Shown piece by piece: positions 8,609-19,078 of a stretch of DNA of 44,391 nucleotides. The stretch spans positions 1-44,391 of the forward strand of contig JAGXFZ010000124.1 of assembly GCA_024637055.1 (NCBI GenBank), given 5' to 3'. Each line of letters begins with the position of its first letter. The stretch's first letter is position 1. The translations under genes were made by a program, and so were the position numbers. The notes beneath the pieces were generated by a model. The model saw only the letters and a program-made list of their open reading frames with translations, made no database searches and was not told where the DNA came from. The DNA is from Gracilibacter sp. Its GTDB lineage: Bacteria; Bacillota; Desulfitobacteriia; Desulfitobacteriales; Syntrophobotulaceae.

Positions 8609-9684
8609 ACCCTACTGTTATTAAAGCTCATTTAGGGGTATATTGGAGAACTCAAAAAATCCTATTTCTAATTTTCTTTACTATACTGATTGTGAACTTA
8701 AGCTTACAGACTTTTATTGTAACCATTATCAATGCTTCTCCCCAAAGTTTTAATATTGCTACATTATTGCCCACTCTAATAGGTGTTCTAATCGGAATGC
8801 TCGTTGCAATCCCGATCATACAGGTAACCTCCATACCCTATTTATTAACTTTAGGTAGTCGTAGAAAAGACATATTGTTCTCATCAACAGTAAACAATGC
8901 TCTGTATACTACTGGAATTACTGCCATCTTATCTACATTACTCGGTATCTATGCAACTACCAGCAATGATCTAGCAGCAATCTATATGGGAACATTCTTA
9001 ACTGGTTGGAGTAGTATCTTACCGATTAGTCTTTTTAACCTCTTTCTATTCTTTCTGGTTACTAATATCATTTTCTTCATCGGCGCTACCTTCCAGCGTT
9101 GGGGTTTAATGTGGGGATTAGGATCATTGTTATTGATACTTTCTTTTTCCGTTATATTTTTAAAGGAGTTCTACCATTTCTATTTATGGGGGGAATCGTA
9201 CCTCTTCGCACATTTGGTCATAATTCTTATTAGCGTTTTCTTCGTATCACTGAGTACATTGACACTATCTAAGATTGAAGTTCGTTCCTACCGTCCGAGA
9301 ATTACTTTCCCAAGTTTCATCTTCTTCGTTGGAATGTTAATTATTTTGATATCTTCCTCTTATCATGGTGTGGATCGACTTAGTTCCGATACGAGTACAA
9401 TCAATATTAACGACCGTTTCGTTTCTTATGATCAGGGAGTACGTGAAAATAGCTTTTATAGTGCAGGGAATCAAAATCTACATCTATCTTGGAGATCACA
9501 CATAAAAGAAGGCGACTTAGTTATCACCCTCAAATCTCCTACCCATGAGATTGCCTACACTGCTTCAGGGTCTACTAACGAAATGGTAACCATACCCTTA
9601 ACCGAAGGTGAATGGAACTACTCTGTTACCGTTAAGAATGCTTTTGATGGCCGTTATTCGTTCAGGGGTCTAATAAAAAAGTAG
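8602..9684 (+). CDS. ABC-2-like membrane permease with a C-terminal extracytoplasmic region
   Basis: About six hydrophobic segments followed by a roughly 95-residue hydrophilic C-terminus; translationally overlaps the ATPase gene. Confidence 0.75.
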   Translation: MLNPTVIKAHLGVYWRTQKILFLIFFTILIVNLSLQTFIVTIINASPQSFNIATLLPTLIGVLIGMLVAIPIIQVTSIPYLLTLGSRRKDILFSSTVNNALYTTGITAILSTLLGIYATTSNDLAAIYMGTFLTGWSSILPISLFNLFLFFLVTNIIFFIGATFQRWGLMWGLGSLLLILSFSVIFLKEFYHFYLWGESYLFAHLVIILISVFFVSLSTLTLSKIEVRSYRPRITFPSFIFFVGMLIILISSSYHGVDRLSSDTSTININDRFVSYDQGVRENSFYSAGNQNLHLSWRSHIKEGDLVITLKSPTHEIAYTASGSTNEMVTIPLTEGEWNYSVTVKNAFDGRYSFRGLIKK

Positions 9685-9693
9685 TTGCAAAAC

Positions 9694-9763
9694 AGATGGA
9701 GGGACGGGACAGGGACTCGTCTGGTTCATTTGGCACCATACAAGTCCCTGCCCCTCCGTCTTA
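9694..9763. repeat. Imperfect inverted repeat / terminator-like element between convergent genes
   Basis: AGATGGAGGGacgGGACAGGGACTcGT ... ACaAGTCCCTGCCCCTCCGTCTT. Confidence 0.6.
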
Positions 9764-9770
9764 GAACCTT

Positions 9771-12700
9771 TTATTTAGCTAAACGCTTTTGTGGACTCAC
9801 CATCCCAAGGTATTCCTGCAAAGTCATATTTTCTGGTTTCGTAGCTGTCCTCATCTTCTGAAGTGCCCTGATAACAGCCTTAGCTGTATCCATAGATGTA
9901 AAACAAGGAACCCTATGTTCAGCAGCCAAGCGACGAAGGAGATAACTGGTTCTTTCTGTTGATTTTCCTTTAGCTGGAGTGCTTAGTATAAAGGCAAATT
10001 CTTTCTTCCTAATCGCATCTTTAAGACTATCACTGGCTTCATCTACTTCTTCAGCTTCTATCCCACAAAGGGAAAGCGCTTTAAACGAATCTCCGGTTGC
10101 TTTAATCTTGAATCCGAGCTTAAAGAATTCCCGTGTTATTCCTAAAGCTTCGGGTAGTTCCTTAGGACCAACCGACACTAATATATAACCCTCTTCTGGA
10201 AGGTTAATCTGAGCGCCAGCCAGAGCTTTAGCCAGCGCGTAGGCAAAACAAGTATCCATTCCTAGTACTTCACCGGTAGATTTCATCTCCGGCCCCAAGG
10301 AAGTTTCTACTTTTGTCAGTTTCTCAAACGAGAAGACTGGTGCTTTGACAACAACATACGGTACCTCTGGAATAAGACCACTCTCGTAACCGAGATCAGC
10401 CAATTTATTGCCTATGGCTACTTGGACTGCCAAGTTAACCATAGGTATTCCTGTGACTTTAGAGAGGATAGGGACTGTACGGCTGGCTCGGGGGTTAACC
10501 TCAAGCACATATACCCAGCCATTAACCACAACAAATTGAATATTTATAAGTCCTTTAATATCTAGTTTTTTGGCAATCCTGCATGTTATATTCTCAATCT
10601 GTTTTATCTCACCCATTGTTAAACTTTGGGGAGGATAGACAGCTAAACTATCTCCTGAATGAGCCCCAGCTCTTTCAATATGTTCCATAACTCCAGGTAT
10701 AACTGTTGTTTCTCCATCTGAGATAGCATCTACTTCTACTTCCTTACCCTCTAGATATTTGTCTACAAGGATAGGATGTTCAGGAGAAAGATGAATAGCC
10801 TGTCTCAGATAAGATTCCAGCTCTTCTAGGCTGTACACAACCTGCATAGCCCGTCCTCCAATTACATAAGACGGACGAACCAATACTGGAAAGCCTAGTT
10901 CCTCAGCTATCTGCTTCGCAGCAGAGACATTGGTAGCTGTCCTGCCTTCTGACTGAAGTATCCCTAACTCATTAAGGACTGCCGCAAACCTTTCCCGGTC
11001 TTCAGCGATATCTATAGCATCAAATGATGTTCCCAGAATCTTCACACCTGCTTTGCTTAGAGGTTCAGCTAAGTTGATGGCCGTCTGGCCCCCGAACTGA
11101 ACCAGGACACCATCAGCTTTTTCTTTCTTCACCACATGAAGAACATCCTCTGTAGTAAGAGGTTCGAAGTAAAGTTTATCCCCTGTATCAAAATCAGTAG
11201 ATACTGTTTCTGGATTATTGTTTATCATTATGGATTGAATTCCGGCCTGCTGTAAAGCCCAAAGAGCGTGAACTGAACAATAGTCAAACTCAATTCCCTG
11301 GCCAATCCTGATGGGACCTGAGCCCAAGACAATTATTTTAGGTACATCATTTACTTCAACTTCGTCTTCTTCCTCATAGGTAGAGTAGTAATAAGGGGTG
11401 ACTGAGAGAAATTCTGCCGCACAAGTATCCACCATTTTATATACCGGCATTATTCCTTGGCTTAGTCTTTGCTGTCGGATGTTTTCTTCAGTGTTACCTG
11501 TTAGCTTAGCTATAGCTAAATCAGAAAAACCTTTAACCTTGGCTTCTCTGAGAAGGCTGAAAGCTAAAGAATCCTTCTGTAACCTTCTCTCTAAAGAAAC
11601 TAAATCTTTGATTTTAGTTAGAAAAAATCTATCTATTTTGGTTCTTTGCTCTACTTCAGTAATGGTCCAATCTCTTCGAAAAGCTTCTACGATAGCAAAA
11701 AGTCTTTCATGGTCTGTATAAATCAATTTGTCTTCTATCTCTATTTCTGTCCAGCTTCCAGCTTCAGGTATGGTTAAGCCAATGGCTCCAATCTCCAGAG
11801 AACGGATCGCTTTAAGCAAGGCTCCTTCCAGACTTCTTTCCAGTGCCATTACTTCTCCTGTAGCTTTCATCTGCGTCCCAAGCTTATTATCTGCAGCAGG
11901 AAACTTGTCAAAAGGCCACCTTGGGAACTTAACCACTACGTAGTCTAAAGCTGGTTCAAAGCAGGCACTTGTGTGGCCCGTAACAGGGTTGGTGAGTTCA
12001 GGAAGGGTATAACCAACAGCCAATAGGGCCGCTATCTTGGCAATGGGGTAACCCGTAGCCTTGGAAGCCAAAGCGCTGGAGCGGCTTACCCTTGGATTAA
12101 CTTCTATAACCACATATTCACGACTTTTAGGATTGAGAGCATACTGCACATTGCAGCCACCATTTACTTTTAGTTCCCTGATTATCTTCAAAGAAGCCGC
12201 TCTGAGCATCTGATACTCAACGTCAGATAGCGTCTGAGATGGGGCTACAACTATACTATCCCCTGTATGAATTCCAACAGGGTCAATGTTTTCCATGTTA
12301 CAGACAGTTATGCAGTTATCCTTTGCATCCCGCATAACCTCATATTCAATCTCTTTCCACCCAGCTACACTTTTTTCAAGTAGGCACTGAGATATAGGGC
12401 TAGCCTGTAGGCCTCTTTGCATTACCTCAGCTAGCTCTTTGTTATTGTGGACGATTCCGCCCCCAGTGCCACCCAAAGTGTAGGCAGGACGGATAATAAG
12501 TGGAAATCCAGCCTCTTGGGCAAAGATATTTCCCTCTTCCAAGGTACTTACTATTGCACTTTGAGCGATGGGTTCATTTATTTCTAACATCATCTGTTTG
12601 AATGCTTCACGATCTTCAGCTTTGTAGATAGTTTCTGCATTGCAGCCGATAAGTTCTACTTCATATTTTTGGAGTATTCCTCTTTTCTCTAGTTCCATCG

Positions 12701-12995
12701 CTAAGTTCAGTCCAGTCTGACCGCCAAGAGAAGGGAGAAGAGCATCCGGGCGTTCTTTCTGAATGATTTCTTCCAGTCTTTCTGGTAGAAGAGGCTCCAG
12801 ATAAGTCTTATCAGCCATTTGAACATCTGTCATTATGGTAGCGGGATTACTATTTACTAATATTACTTCGAGCCCTATCTCCTTAAGTGCTTTACAGGCT
12901 TGAGTTCCAGCATAGTCAAACTCAGCAGCCTGGCCAATTATTATGGGACCCGAACCAATAACTAATATTTTTTTCAACATAGGATTATTTGGCAT
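9771..12995 (-). CDS. carB: Carbamoyl-phosphate synthase large subunit
   Basis: [27 protein letters not shown] and the second half [26 protein letters not shown]; two ATP-grasp halves. Start placed at MPNNPMLKK after GGGGG. Confidence 0.97.
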   Translation of the reverse strand: MPNNPMLKKILVIGSGPIIIGQAAEFDYAGTQACKALKEIGLEVILVNSNPATIMTDVQMADKTYLEPLLPERLEEIIQKERPDALLPSLGGQTGLNLAMELEKRGILQKYEVELIGCNAETIYKAEDREAFKQMMLEINEPIAQSAIVSTLEEGNIFAQEAGFPLIIRPAYTLGGTGGGIVHNNKELAEVMQRGLQASPISQCLLEKSVAGWKEIEYEVMRDAKDNCITVCNMENIDPVGIHTGDSIVVAPSQTLSDVEYQMLRAASLKIIRELKVNGGCNVQYALNPKSREYVVIEVNPRVSRSSALASKATGYPIAKIAALLAVGYTLPELTNPVTGHTSACFEPALDYVVVKFPRWPFDKFPAADNKLGTQMKATGEVMALERSLEGALLKAIRSLEIGAIGLTIPEAGSWTEIEIEDKLIYTDHERLFAIVEAFRRDWTITEVEQRTKIDRFFLTKIKDLVSLERRLQKDSLAFSLLREAKVKGFSDLAIAKLTGNTEENIRQQRLSQGIMPVYKMVDTCAAEFLSVTPYYYSTYEEEDEVEVNDVPKIIVLGSGPIRIGQGIEFDYCSVHALWALQQAGIQSIMINNNPETVSTDFDTGDKLYFEPLTTEDVLHVVKKEKADGVLVQFGGQTAINLAEPLSKAGVKILGTSFDAIDIAEDRERFAAVLNELGILQSEGRTATNVSAAKQIAEELGFPVLVRPSYVIGGRAMQVVYSLEELESYLRQAIHLSPEHPILVDKYLEGKEVEVDAISDGETTVIPGVMEHIERAGAHSGDSLAVYPPQSLTMGEIKQIENITCRIAKKLDIKGLINIQFVVVNGWVYVLEVNPRASRTVPILSKVTGIPMVNLAVQVAIGNKLADLGYESGLIPEVPYVVVKAPVFSFEKLTKVETSLGPEMKSTGEVLGMDTCFAYALAKALAGAQINLPEEGYILVSVGPKELPEALGITREFFKLGFKIKATGDSFKALSLCGIEAEEVDEASDSLKDAIRKKEFAFILSTPAKGKSTERTSYLLRRLAAEHRVPCFTSMDTAKAVIRALQKMRTATKPENMTLQEYLGMVSPQKRLAK

Positions 12996-13045
12996 ACATT
13001 TTTCCCCCAACTGCTTATTAGGCTAACTGTACCACGCGGTTACTT

Positions 13046-14155
13046 TTAGCAAAACTCTTCCATTAAAGTCGCGAACTGATCAAATAAATATAGTGAATCA
13101 TTAGGTCCTGGCCCGGCTTCTGGATGATACTGCACAGAAAAAATAGGAAGCTTAGTATGAGCAAGCCCTTCAACGGTTTTGTCATTAAGATTAATATGGG
13201 TTACCTCTAAAGGTAGTCCTTCCAGGGACTTCTGTTCTACAGCATATCCGTGATTCTGAGAAGTGATATTTACTTTCTGTGTTTTTATATCCTGCACCGG
13301 TTGGTTCCCACCCCGATGCCCAAATTTTAGTTTGTAAGTATCTCCTCCAAGAGCAAGGGTAAGGAGTTGGTGGCCAAGACAAATTCCGAATATGGGTCGC
13401 TTTCCTGCAAGTTCACCAATCGTTGTTATTCCTTCGCGAACAACTTTAGGATCTCCTGGGCCGTTAGACAAGAAGATACCATCCGGATTTAGTGCTAGAA
13501 TCTCTTGAGCGGATGTCCGATAAGGTACCACAGTAATCCTAAATCCTTTTTTCTGCATGGCGTGCAGGATATTCTTCTTAATCCCAAAATCAATAGCTAC
13601 TACGTGGTATTCCTTCCTTAATCCATTATTTGATAGCAGCGCTGGGAGAGAGTAAGTCTCAGGTGTACTTACGGCAAAGACAATATTCTCTTCACCTTGC
13701 CAATTAATAATTTCTTCCTTTAATACATCGATGTTATCGAGGTCACAGGTTATTATACCTTTTAGGACACCATACTCTCTTATATGTCTAGTCAACGCTC
13801 TGGTATCTATACCTTTAATTCCTGCGATATTGGCTCTAGTAAGCTTATCGGCAAGGGTATTCTCGGACTGCCAGTGATTAGGGTCAACTGCAGCTTCCTT
13901 GACGATAAAGCCTCGAACCTGGATTCTTTCCGATTGTTCATCATTGGAGTTGATTCCGTAGTTACCAACTAAGGGATAGGTCATGCAAACTATCTGATCA
14001 GCATAAGAAGGGTCTGTCAGTACTTCTTGATAGCCTGTCATACCGGTATTGAATACAACTTCCCCTCTGGCTTCAACTTGAGCTCCAAATGATTCACCTA
14101 TAAAAACTTTTCCTGTTTCCAGTACAAGTGCACACTGCAAATTTCTGCCCTCCAT
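13046..14155 (-). CDS. carA: Carbamoyl-phosphate synthase small subunit (glutamine amidotransferase)
   Basis: ALVLETGKVFIGESFGA, NTGMTGYQEVLTDPSYADQIV, GICLGHQLL, QYHPEAGPGP. Confidence 0.97.
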   Translation of the reverse strand: MEGRNLQCALVLETGKVFIGESFGAQVEARGEVVFNTGMTGYQEVLTDPSYADQIVCMTYPLVGNYGINSNDEQSERIQVRGFIVKEAAVDPNHWQSENTLADKLTRANIAGIKGIDTRALTRHIREYGVLKGIITCDLDNIDVLKEEIINWQGEENIVFAVSTPETYSLPALLSNNGLRKEYHVVAIDFGIKKNILHAMQKKGFRITVVPYRTSAQEILALNPDGIFLSNGPGDPKVVREGITTIGELAGKRPIFGICLGHQLLTLALGGDTYKLKFGHRGGNQPVQDIKTQKVNITSQNHGYAVEQKSLEGLPLEVTHINLNDKTVEGLAHTKLPIFSVQYHPEAGPGPNDSLYLFDQFATLMEEFC

Positions 14156-14209
14156 TGCCTAGTTATAAGGATCTTTCTAGTCTAAAAACGAGTTATTGTT
14201 CTAGTAAAA

Positions 14210-15415
14210 TTATTTGTTTTGGAGTTTTTCTTTAAACGCCTGCTCCAAAATAGCCAGGGCCTCATCTATTTCCTTCATAGATACTGTGAGCGGTGGCAAG
14301 AAACGTAAAGTAGTACCACCCACACAGTTAATCAGTAGTCCTTTATCAGAACAATATTGGACAATCTCCGGTCCTTTTTCTTGGACAGGTAGTCCCAGCA
14401 TGAATCCTAAACCTCTGACTGTGCCTTCAAGCTTATACTTATCAGCTAATTCCTGAAGCTTATCTCTAAAATATGAACTTTTCGTCTCTACTTCGGCAAG
14501 GAATCCTTCACCAGTCATTATTTCCATCACTTTACAGCCTACAGCCGTAGATAAGTGATTCCCACCAAAAGTAGATGCATGATCGCCTGGTTGGAAAGTA
14601 TCGGCTACTTTAGCAGAAGCAAGGATAGCACCTATGGGAACACCATTTGCTAAAGCCTTGGCCACCGTCATGATATCGGGAGTTACATCAAGCCACTCAT
14701 AAGCAAATAGCTTTCCGGTTCTGCCCAAACCACACTGTACTTCATCAAATATCAGGAGTGCTCCGTGTTTTTCACATAATTGTTTGGTGCTGAGCAAGAA
14801 CTCTTTGGTGATGGGGTGCACACCTCCTTCACCTTGAATGGGTTCAATTATTACGGCGGCAGTATTCTGATCTACTGCTTGTTGAAGTTCAATCAGGTTT
14901 TCAGCTTCAATATGAGAAAACCCAATAGGTAATGGTTCAAAACCCTGATGGTATTTGAACTGTCCAGTGGCACTTAACGCAGCTAAAGTCCGGCCATGGA
15001 AAGAGTTCTTGAGTGAAACAATTTTATACTTATCTTCACCATAGTTCTTTTTAGCGTATTTCCGGACAAGTTTGATGGCACCCTCATTTGCTTCAGCTCC
15101 GCTATTACAGAAGAAAACTTTATCGGCAAAGGAATTATCTGTTAACAGCTTAGCCAATCTAACTTGATTTGGTATCCAGTATAGATTCGATGTATGCAAA
15201 ATTTCTGAAGCTTGTTCCTTAATGGTTTCCACAATAGCTGGATGAGAGTGTCCGAGGGAAGTAACTGCTAAACCTGTGACGAAATCCAAGTAGCTCCTGC
15301 CTTCACTATCCCATACTCTTGTACCAACACCTTTTATCAAGGCCATAGGTAGCCGGCCGTAGGTGTTCATCACATTTTCTTTGCCCAAATTTATAATCTG
15401 TTCTGTATTATTCAT
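14210..15415 (-). CDS. argD: Acetylornithine aminotransferase
   Basis: Class III aminotransferase: SGAEANEGAIKLVRKY, NSFHGRTLAALSATGQ, LIFDEVQCGLGRTGK, TFGGNHLS; in an arg cluster. Confidence 0.93.
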   Translation of the reverse strand: MNNTEQIINLGKENVMNTYGRLPMALIKGVGTRVWDSEGRSYLDFVTGLAVTSLGHSHPAIVETIKEQASEILHTSNLYWIPNQVRLAKLLTDNSFADKVFFCNSGAEANEGAIKLVRKYAKKNYGEDKYKIVSLKNSFHGRTLAALSATGQFKYHQGFEPLPIGFSHIEAENLIELQQAVDQNTAAVIIEPIQGEGGVHPITKEFLLSTKQLCEKHGALLIFDEVQCGLGRTGKLFAYEWLDVTPDIMTVAKALANGVPIGAILASAKVADTFQPGDHASTFGGNHLSTAVGCKVMEIMTGEGFLAEVETKSSYFRDKLQELADKYKLEGTVRGLGFMLGLPVQEKGPEIVQYCSDKGLLINCVGGTTLRFLPPLTVSMKEIDEALAILEQAFKEKLQNK

Positions 15416-15546
15416 CTAATCCAGACACCTTTCATTCAGTTTCTTTTCGGTTCTTTTACATTCTCGTTTATTTTAAGCATTACATGTATTAATGCATGTA
15501 TATTTGCACTATTTTTTAGCACTATTAATCTTCATTTTCAAAGATT

Positions 15547-16458
15547 TTATCGTATCATAGTACCTATACCACCGTCTGTGAATATTTCCAGAAGAATAGC
15601 ATGAGATTGTCGGCCATCGATGATATGAATCGAACCGACGCCCTGTTCCAATGCATTAACAGCACACTCTACCTTCGGAATCATCCCTCCCTGAAGGATT
15701 CCCTCAGAAAGCATTGATAGCACCCTATCCCTCTCTATGACAGAGATTAGCGATTCAGGGTTCTTCAGATCTTCCATAACCCCTTTGACATCTGTCAGAA
15801 GTAAGAGTTTATCGGCATCCAAAGCTCCGGCAATCATTCCTGCAGCTGTATCAGCATTAATATTATAATTATCACCGTTTTTTCCTCCGGCAACAGGTGA
15901 GATTACGGGAATGTATCCTTGATCTAGAAGGCTTGTAATAATACCGGGGGATACTTTCGTAATCTGCCCTACATATCCCAGATCAATATCTTCCATTAAC
16001 CCATCTTCGTTTTCCATCTTCATAGGCTTTTTATCGGCTTGTAGAAGCTCAGCGTCCTGCCCGCTTAAGCCCACTGCCTTCCCACCATAGGCATTGAGCA
16101 TAGAGACTATTTCCTTGTTAAGCTTGCCTACCAGAACCATAGCGGCTATCTCCATGGTTTCCTTATCAGTTACCCTTAAACCTTGGACAAAAGTGCTTTC
16201 CTTACCAACTCTTTTAAGCATGGTATTAATTTCAGGCCCACCACCGTGAATTATCACAGGTCTTATTCCTACTGAATGCAAAAGTAGGATATCCAGCATG
16301 ACCTTTTCCTTCAGATGTTTATCTATCATAGCATGACCACCATATTTAATTACTACGGTAGTTCCAGCGAATTTTTGGATATAAGGCAATGCTTCGATTA
16401 AGATATCCGCTTTATCTAAATTGCTTATATTTCTTCCACTATTTATTTTCTCTTCCAT
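15547..16458 (-). CDS. argB: Acetylglutamate kinase
   Basis: [52 protein letters not shown]. Start placed at MEEKINSG; the track start at 16509 is an alternative. Confidence 0.95.
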   Translation of the reverse strand: MEEKINSGRNISNLDKADILIEALPYIQKFAGTTVVIKYGGHAMIDKHLKEKVMLDILLLHSVGIRPVIIHGGGPEINTMLKRVGKESTFVQGLRVTDKETMEIAAMVLVGKLNKEIVSMLNAYGGKAVGLSGQDAELLQADKKPMKMENEDGLMEDIDLGYVGQITKVSPGIITSLLDQGYIPVISPVAGGKNGDNYNINADTAAGMIAGALDADKLLLLTDVKGVMEDLKNPESLISVIERDRVLSMLSEGILQGGMIPKVECAVNALEQGVGSIHIIDGRQSHAILLEIFTDGGIGTMIR

Positions 16459-16527
16459 ACTAATATTCCTCTTTTCGTTTCCCTCTATGAGTACAGTGCC
16501 CTTAATCATCTTAACTGTGTCGACGTA

Positions 16528-17778
16528 TCATGTTCTGTAGTCGGCATTGATATCTACATATTTATGTGTTAGGTCACATCCCCAAGCTGTTGCTGTGGTA
16601 TTACCGTCTTGTAAACTGATTAGAATAACAATATCTTTTTCCTTCAGTCTGACAGATGCTTCTACTTCGGAAAATTCCAGGCCTTGACCATTCTTCGCCA
16701 CTTGCAGACCATTCAGAAAGATATCTGCTTTATGGGGATTGAAATCTGCTCCAGAATAACCTGCTGCAGCGAGGATCCTTCCCCAATTGGCATCTTCTCC
16801 GTAAAACGCTGATTTCACCAGACTAGAAGAAGTAACGCTTCGGGCTATCTTTCTGGCATCACCTAAAGTCTTAGCTCCTGTAACTCTAGCTTCCAAGAAT
16901 TTACTTGCACCTTCTCCATCTCTTGCTATGGCTTTAGCCATCTCGCAACAGGCTCCCCTAACCATCTTCGAGAATGCTTTCCAGTCATCTCCTTTAGGCT
17001 CCACCCCTGAAGCCCCATTAGCTAAGATGACTACCATATCATTCGTACTGGTATCACCATCAACTGTTATCATGTTAAAACTTTCATCCGTAGCTTCTTG
17101 CAATAGTTCTTTAAGTTTCCCTGCTTCAACCTTAGCATCAGTCGTGATAAAACAGAGCATAGTACCCATATTAGGATGAATCATTCCCGACCCTTTAGCC
17201 ATGATACCTAGCTTCACTGTTCCGCCCGTACATTTTAGTTCCATAGCCAGTTCTTTAGGGACTAGATCGGTGGTCATGATTGCCAAAGCTGCATTATGGG
17301 CCTGTTCTTCTTTTGTTTGTCCATCACCAAGTTTCTCAAGATGGTTTATCTCCCGAACAGCCAACTCTATGCCGGGAAGTACTCTCTCCATTGGCATGGC
17401 CTGCCCAATAACACCAGTTGAGGATACTAAAATATCCTGTGGGGAAATATCCGTCTGCTGCGCTGTCTCCTCAGCCATCTGCCAAGCTGCACTATCTCCG
17501 ATCTCCCCCATACAGGCATTCGCATTGCCACTGTTAATAATCACAGCCTGAGCCTTACCGTCCATAAGATGTTTCTCGGTAAGCACCAAAGGATGAGCCT
17601 TCACCAGATTACGGGTGAACATCCCGGCAGCTGTTGCTGGAGACTTAGATTTAAGAAGCGCTATATCATATTTTTCTTTATACTTGATTCCAGCTTTTAC
17701 TCCAACGGCATAAAAATCCCTTGGTGCTGAAATTCCTCCGTTAATTATCTTCCAGGTTTGATTCTGGGTGTTCATCAT
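16528..17778 (-). CDS. argJ: Glutamate N-acetyltransferase / amino-acid acetyltransferase (ArgJ)
   Basis: GMFTRNLVKAHPL, IINSGNANAC, autocleavage motif ITVDGDTSTNDMV, FYGEDANWGRILAAAGYSG. Confidence 0.96.
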   Translation of the reverse strand: MMNTQNQTWKIINGGISAPRDFYAVGVKAGIKYKEKYDIALLKSKSPATAAGMFTRNLVKAHPLVLTEKHLMDGKAQAVIINSGNANACMGEIGDSAAWQMAEETAQQTDISPQDILVSSTGVIGQAMPMERVLPGIELAVREINHLEKLGDGQTKEEQAHNAALAIMTTDLVPKELAMELKCTGGTVKLGIMAKGSGMIHPNMGTMLCFITTDAKVEAGKLKELLQEATDESFNMITVDGDTSTNDMVVILANGASGVEPKGDDWKAFSKMVRGACCEMAKAIARDGEGASKFLEARVTGAKTLGDARKIARSVTSSSLVKSAFYGEDANWGRILAAAGYSGADFNPHKADIFLNGLQVAKNGQGLEFSEVEASVRLKEKDIVILISLQDGNTTATAWGCDLTHKYVDINADYRT

Positions 17779-17840
17779 CTTGCCCTTTCTTTAAATATAT
17801 TTATCCTATACATATCCTTATCGTATTGTATCCTTATTTT

Positions 17841-18866
17841 CTAGGGCCATAATCCTGTGGTCACCAAGCCTGTAGTCTCTGGTAATCCGAACATAAGGTT
17901 CATATTCTGGATAGCCTGACCAGATGCACCCTTTACAAGGTTATCTATAACTCCTACCAAAACAGCCTTACCTGTCCTTGGCTCATATTTCAATTGAAGA
18001 AAAGCATGATTGCTCCCATAGCTATATTTGGTCTGAGGCCATACTCCTTCAGGAAGGAGATGGACGAAAGGTTCTCCTGCATAGTAATCCTGCCAACAGC
18101 TTCGTAGTTCTTTCTCACTTACCTTTCCATTGACATCGGCATAGATAGTTACCAATATTCCTCTGGTCATAGGTACTAGATGAGGGGTAAAGTTGATGAT
18201 AACGGAACTGCCTACAGCTAGACCTAATTGTTGCTCGATCTCCGGAGTATGCCTGTGTTCACCTACTGCGTATGCTTTAAAGTTTTCATTAACTTCTGCG
18301 AAGTGTACTGCTTGGTTCACTCCCCGTCCTGCACCAGATACTCCTGATTTGGCATCGATGACTATACCTTCTTTTTGCACTAGTCCTGCTTGCAATAAAG
18401 GTACAAGTGAGAGAAGTGATGCGGTCGGATAACATCCCGGGTTGGCAATAAGACTCCTATCCTTAATTTCTTCTCTATATAATTCTGGCAGCCCATACAC
18501 TGCTTCGTTTAGTATTTGAGGGTTAGGATGATTTAACTTATACCACTCTTCATAAATTTCAGGTCGTTGAAGACGAAAGTCTGCTCCAAGATCGATAATT
18601 TTAATTCCTCTAGCCAATAATTCATCTGCCCTAGATGCAGCTATTCCATGAGGGAGAGCCATAAACAGCACGTCGACATCAGGCACTTCCTCTTTTTCTA
18701 AAATTAACATATTACTATCTGTAAGATGAGGATATATTTCAGCTATTTTTTTATCTGCTGACGTAGATGAGCCTATATATACTATCTCTGCTTCAGAATG
18801 TGTTTTCAATATTCGTAGTAGTTCCTGCCCTGTATATCCTGTGGCTCCTAAAATCCCGACTTTCAA
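17841..18866 (-). CDS. argC: N-acetyl-gamma-glutamyl-phosphate reductase
   Basis: MKVGILGATGYTGQELLRIL, ANPGCYPTASLLSL, SGVSGAGRGV, GEHRHTPEIEQQL. Confidence 0.97.
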   Translation of the reverse strand: MKVGILGATGYTGQELLRILKTHSEAEIVYIGSSTSADKKIAEIYPHLTDSNMLILEKEEVPDVDVLFMALPHGIAASRADELLARGIKIIDLGADFRLQRPEIYEEWYKLNHPNPQILNEAVYGLPELYREEIKDRSLIANPGCYPTASLLSLVPLLQAGLVQKEGIVIDAKSGVSGAGRGVNQAVHFAEVNENFKAYAVGEHRHTPEIEQQLGLAVGSSVIINFTPHLVPMTRGILVTIYADVNGKVSEKELRSCWQDYYAGEPFVHLLPEGVWPQTKYSYGSNHAFLQLKYEPRTGKAVLVGVIDNLVKGASGQAIQNMNLMFGLPETTGLVTTGLWP

Positions 18867-18895
18867 AAGACAAACCTCCTCTAAACTACTTAATT

Positions 18896-18923
18896 ATAAT
18901 TATACATTCCAATGTATAATTAT
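18896..18923. promoter_or_regulatory. 28-bp palindrome upstream of argC, candidate ArgR operator
   Basis: ATAATTATACATT-CC-AATGTATAATTAT, perfect 13-bp arms just upstream of argC; an adjacent TGAATAATTATACAT (minus strand) resembles an ARG box. Confidence 0.5.
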
Positions 18924-18944
18924 TCAATAACTTTTTTTATCATA

Positions 18945-18992
18945 TTATTAAAGTGTCTAAAACTAAGGCCTTAGTTTTAGACACTTTAATAA
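18945..18992. repeat. 48-bp perfect gapless palindrome
   Basis: TTATTAAAGTGTCTAAAACTAAGG|CCTTAGTTTTAGACACTTTAATAA read directly. Confidence 0.9.
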
Positions 18993-19036
18993 ATCGCATT
19001 ATATTTTTTCCCTTTATAATTATAATATCCTTATAG

Positions 19037-19072
19037 TTACACATGACCATATATGCATATGTTCATGTGTAA
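19037..19072 (-). terminator. Hairpin just downstream of the response-regulator stop codon
   Basis: TTACACATGA ... TCATGTGTAA (10-bp perfect arms); no strong U-tract directly after it. Confidence 0.45.
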
Positions 19073-19078
19073 TAAGTC

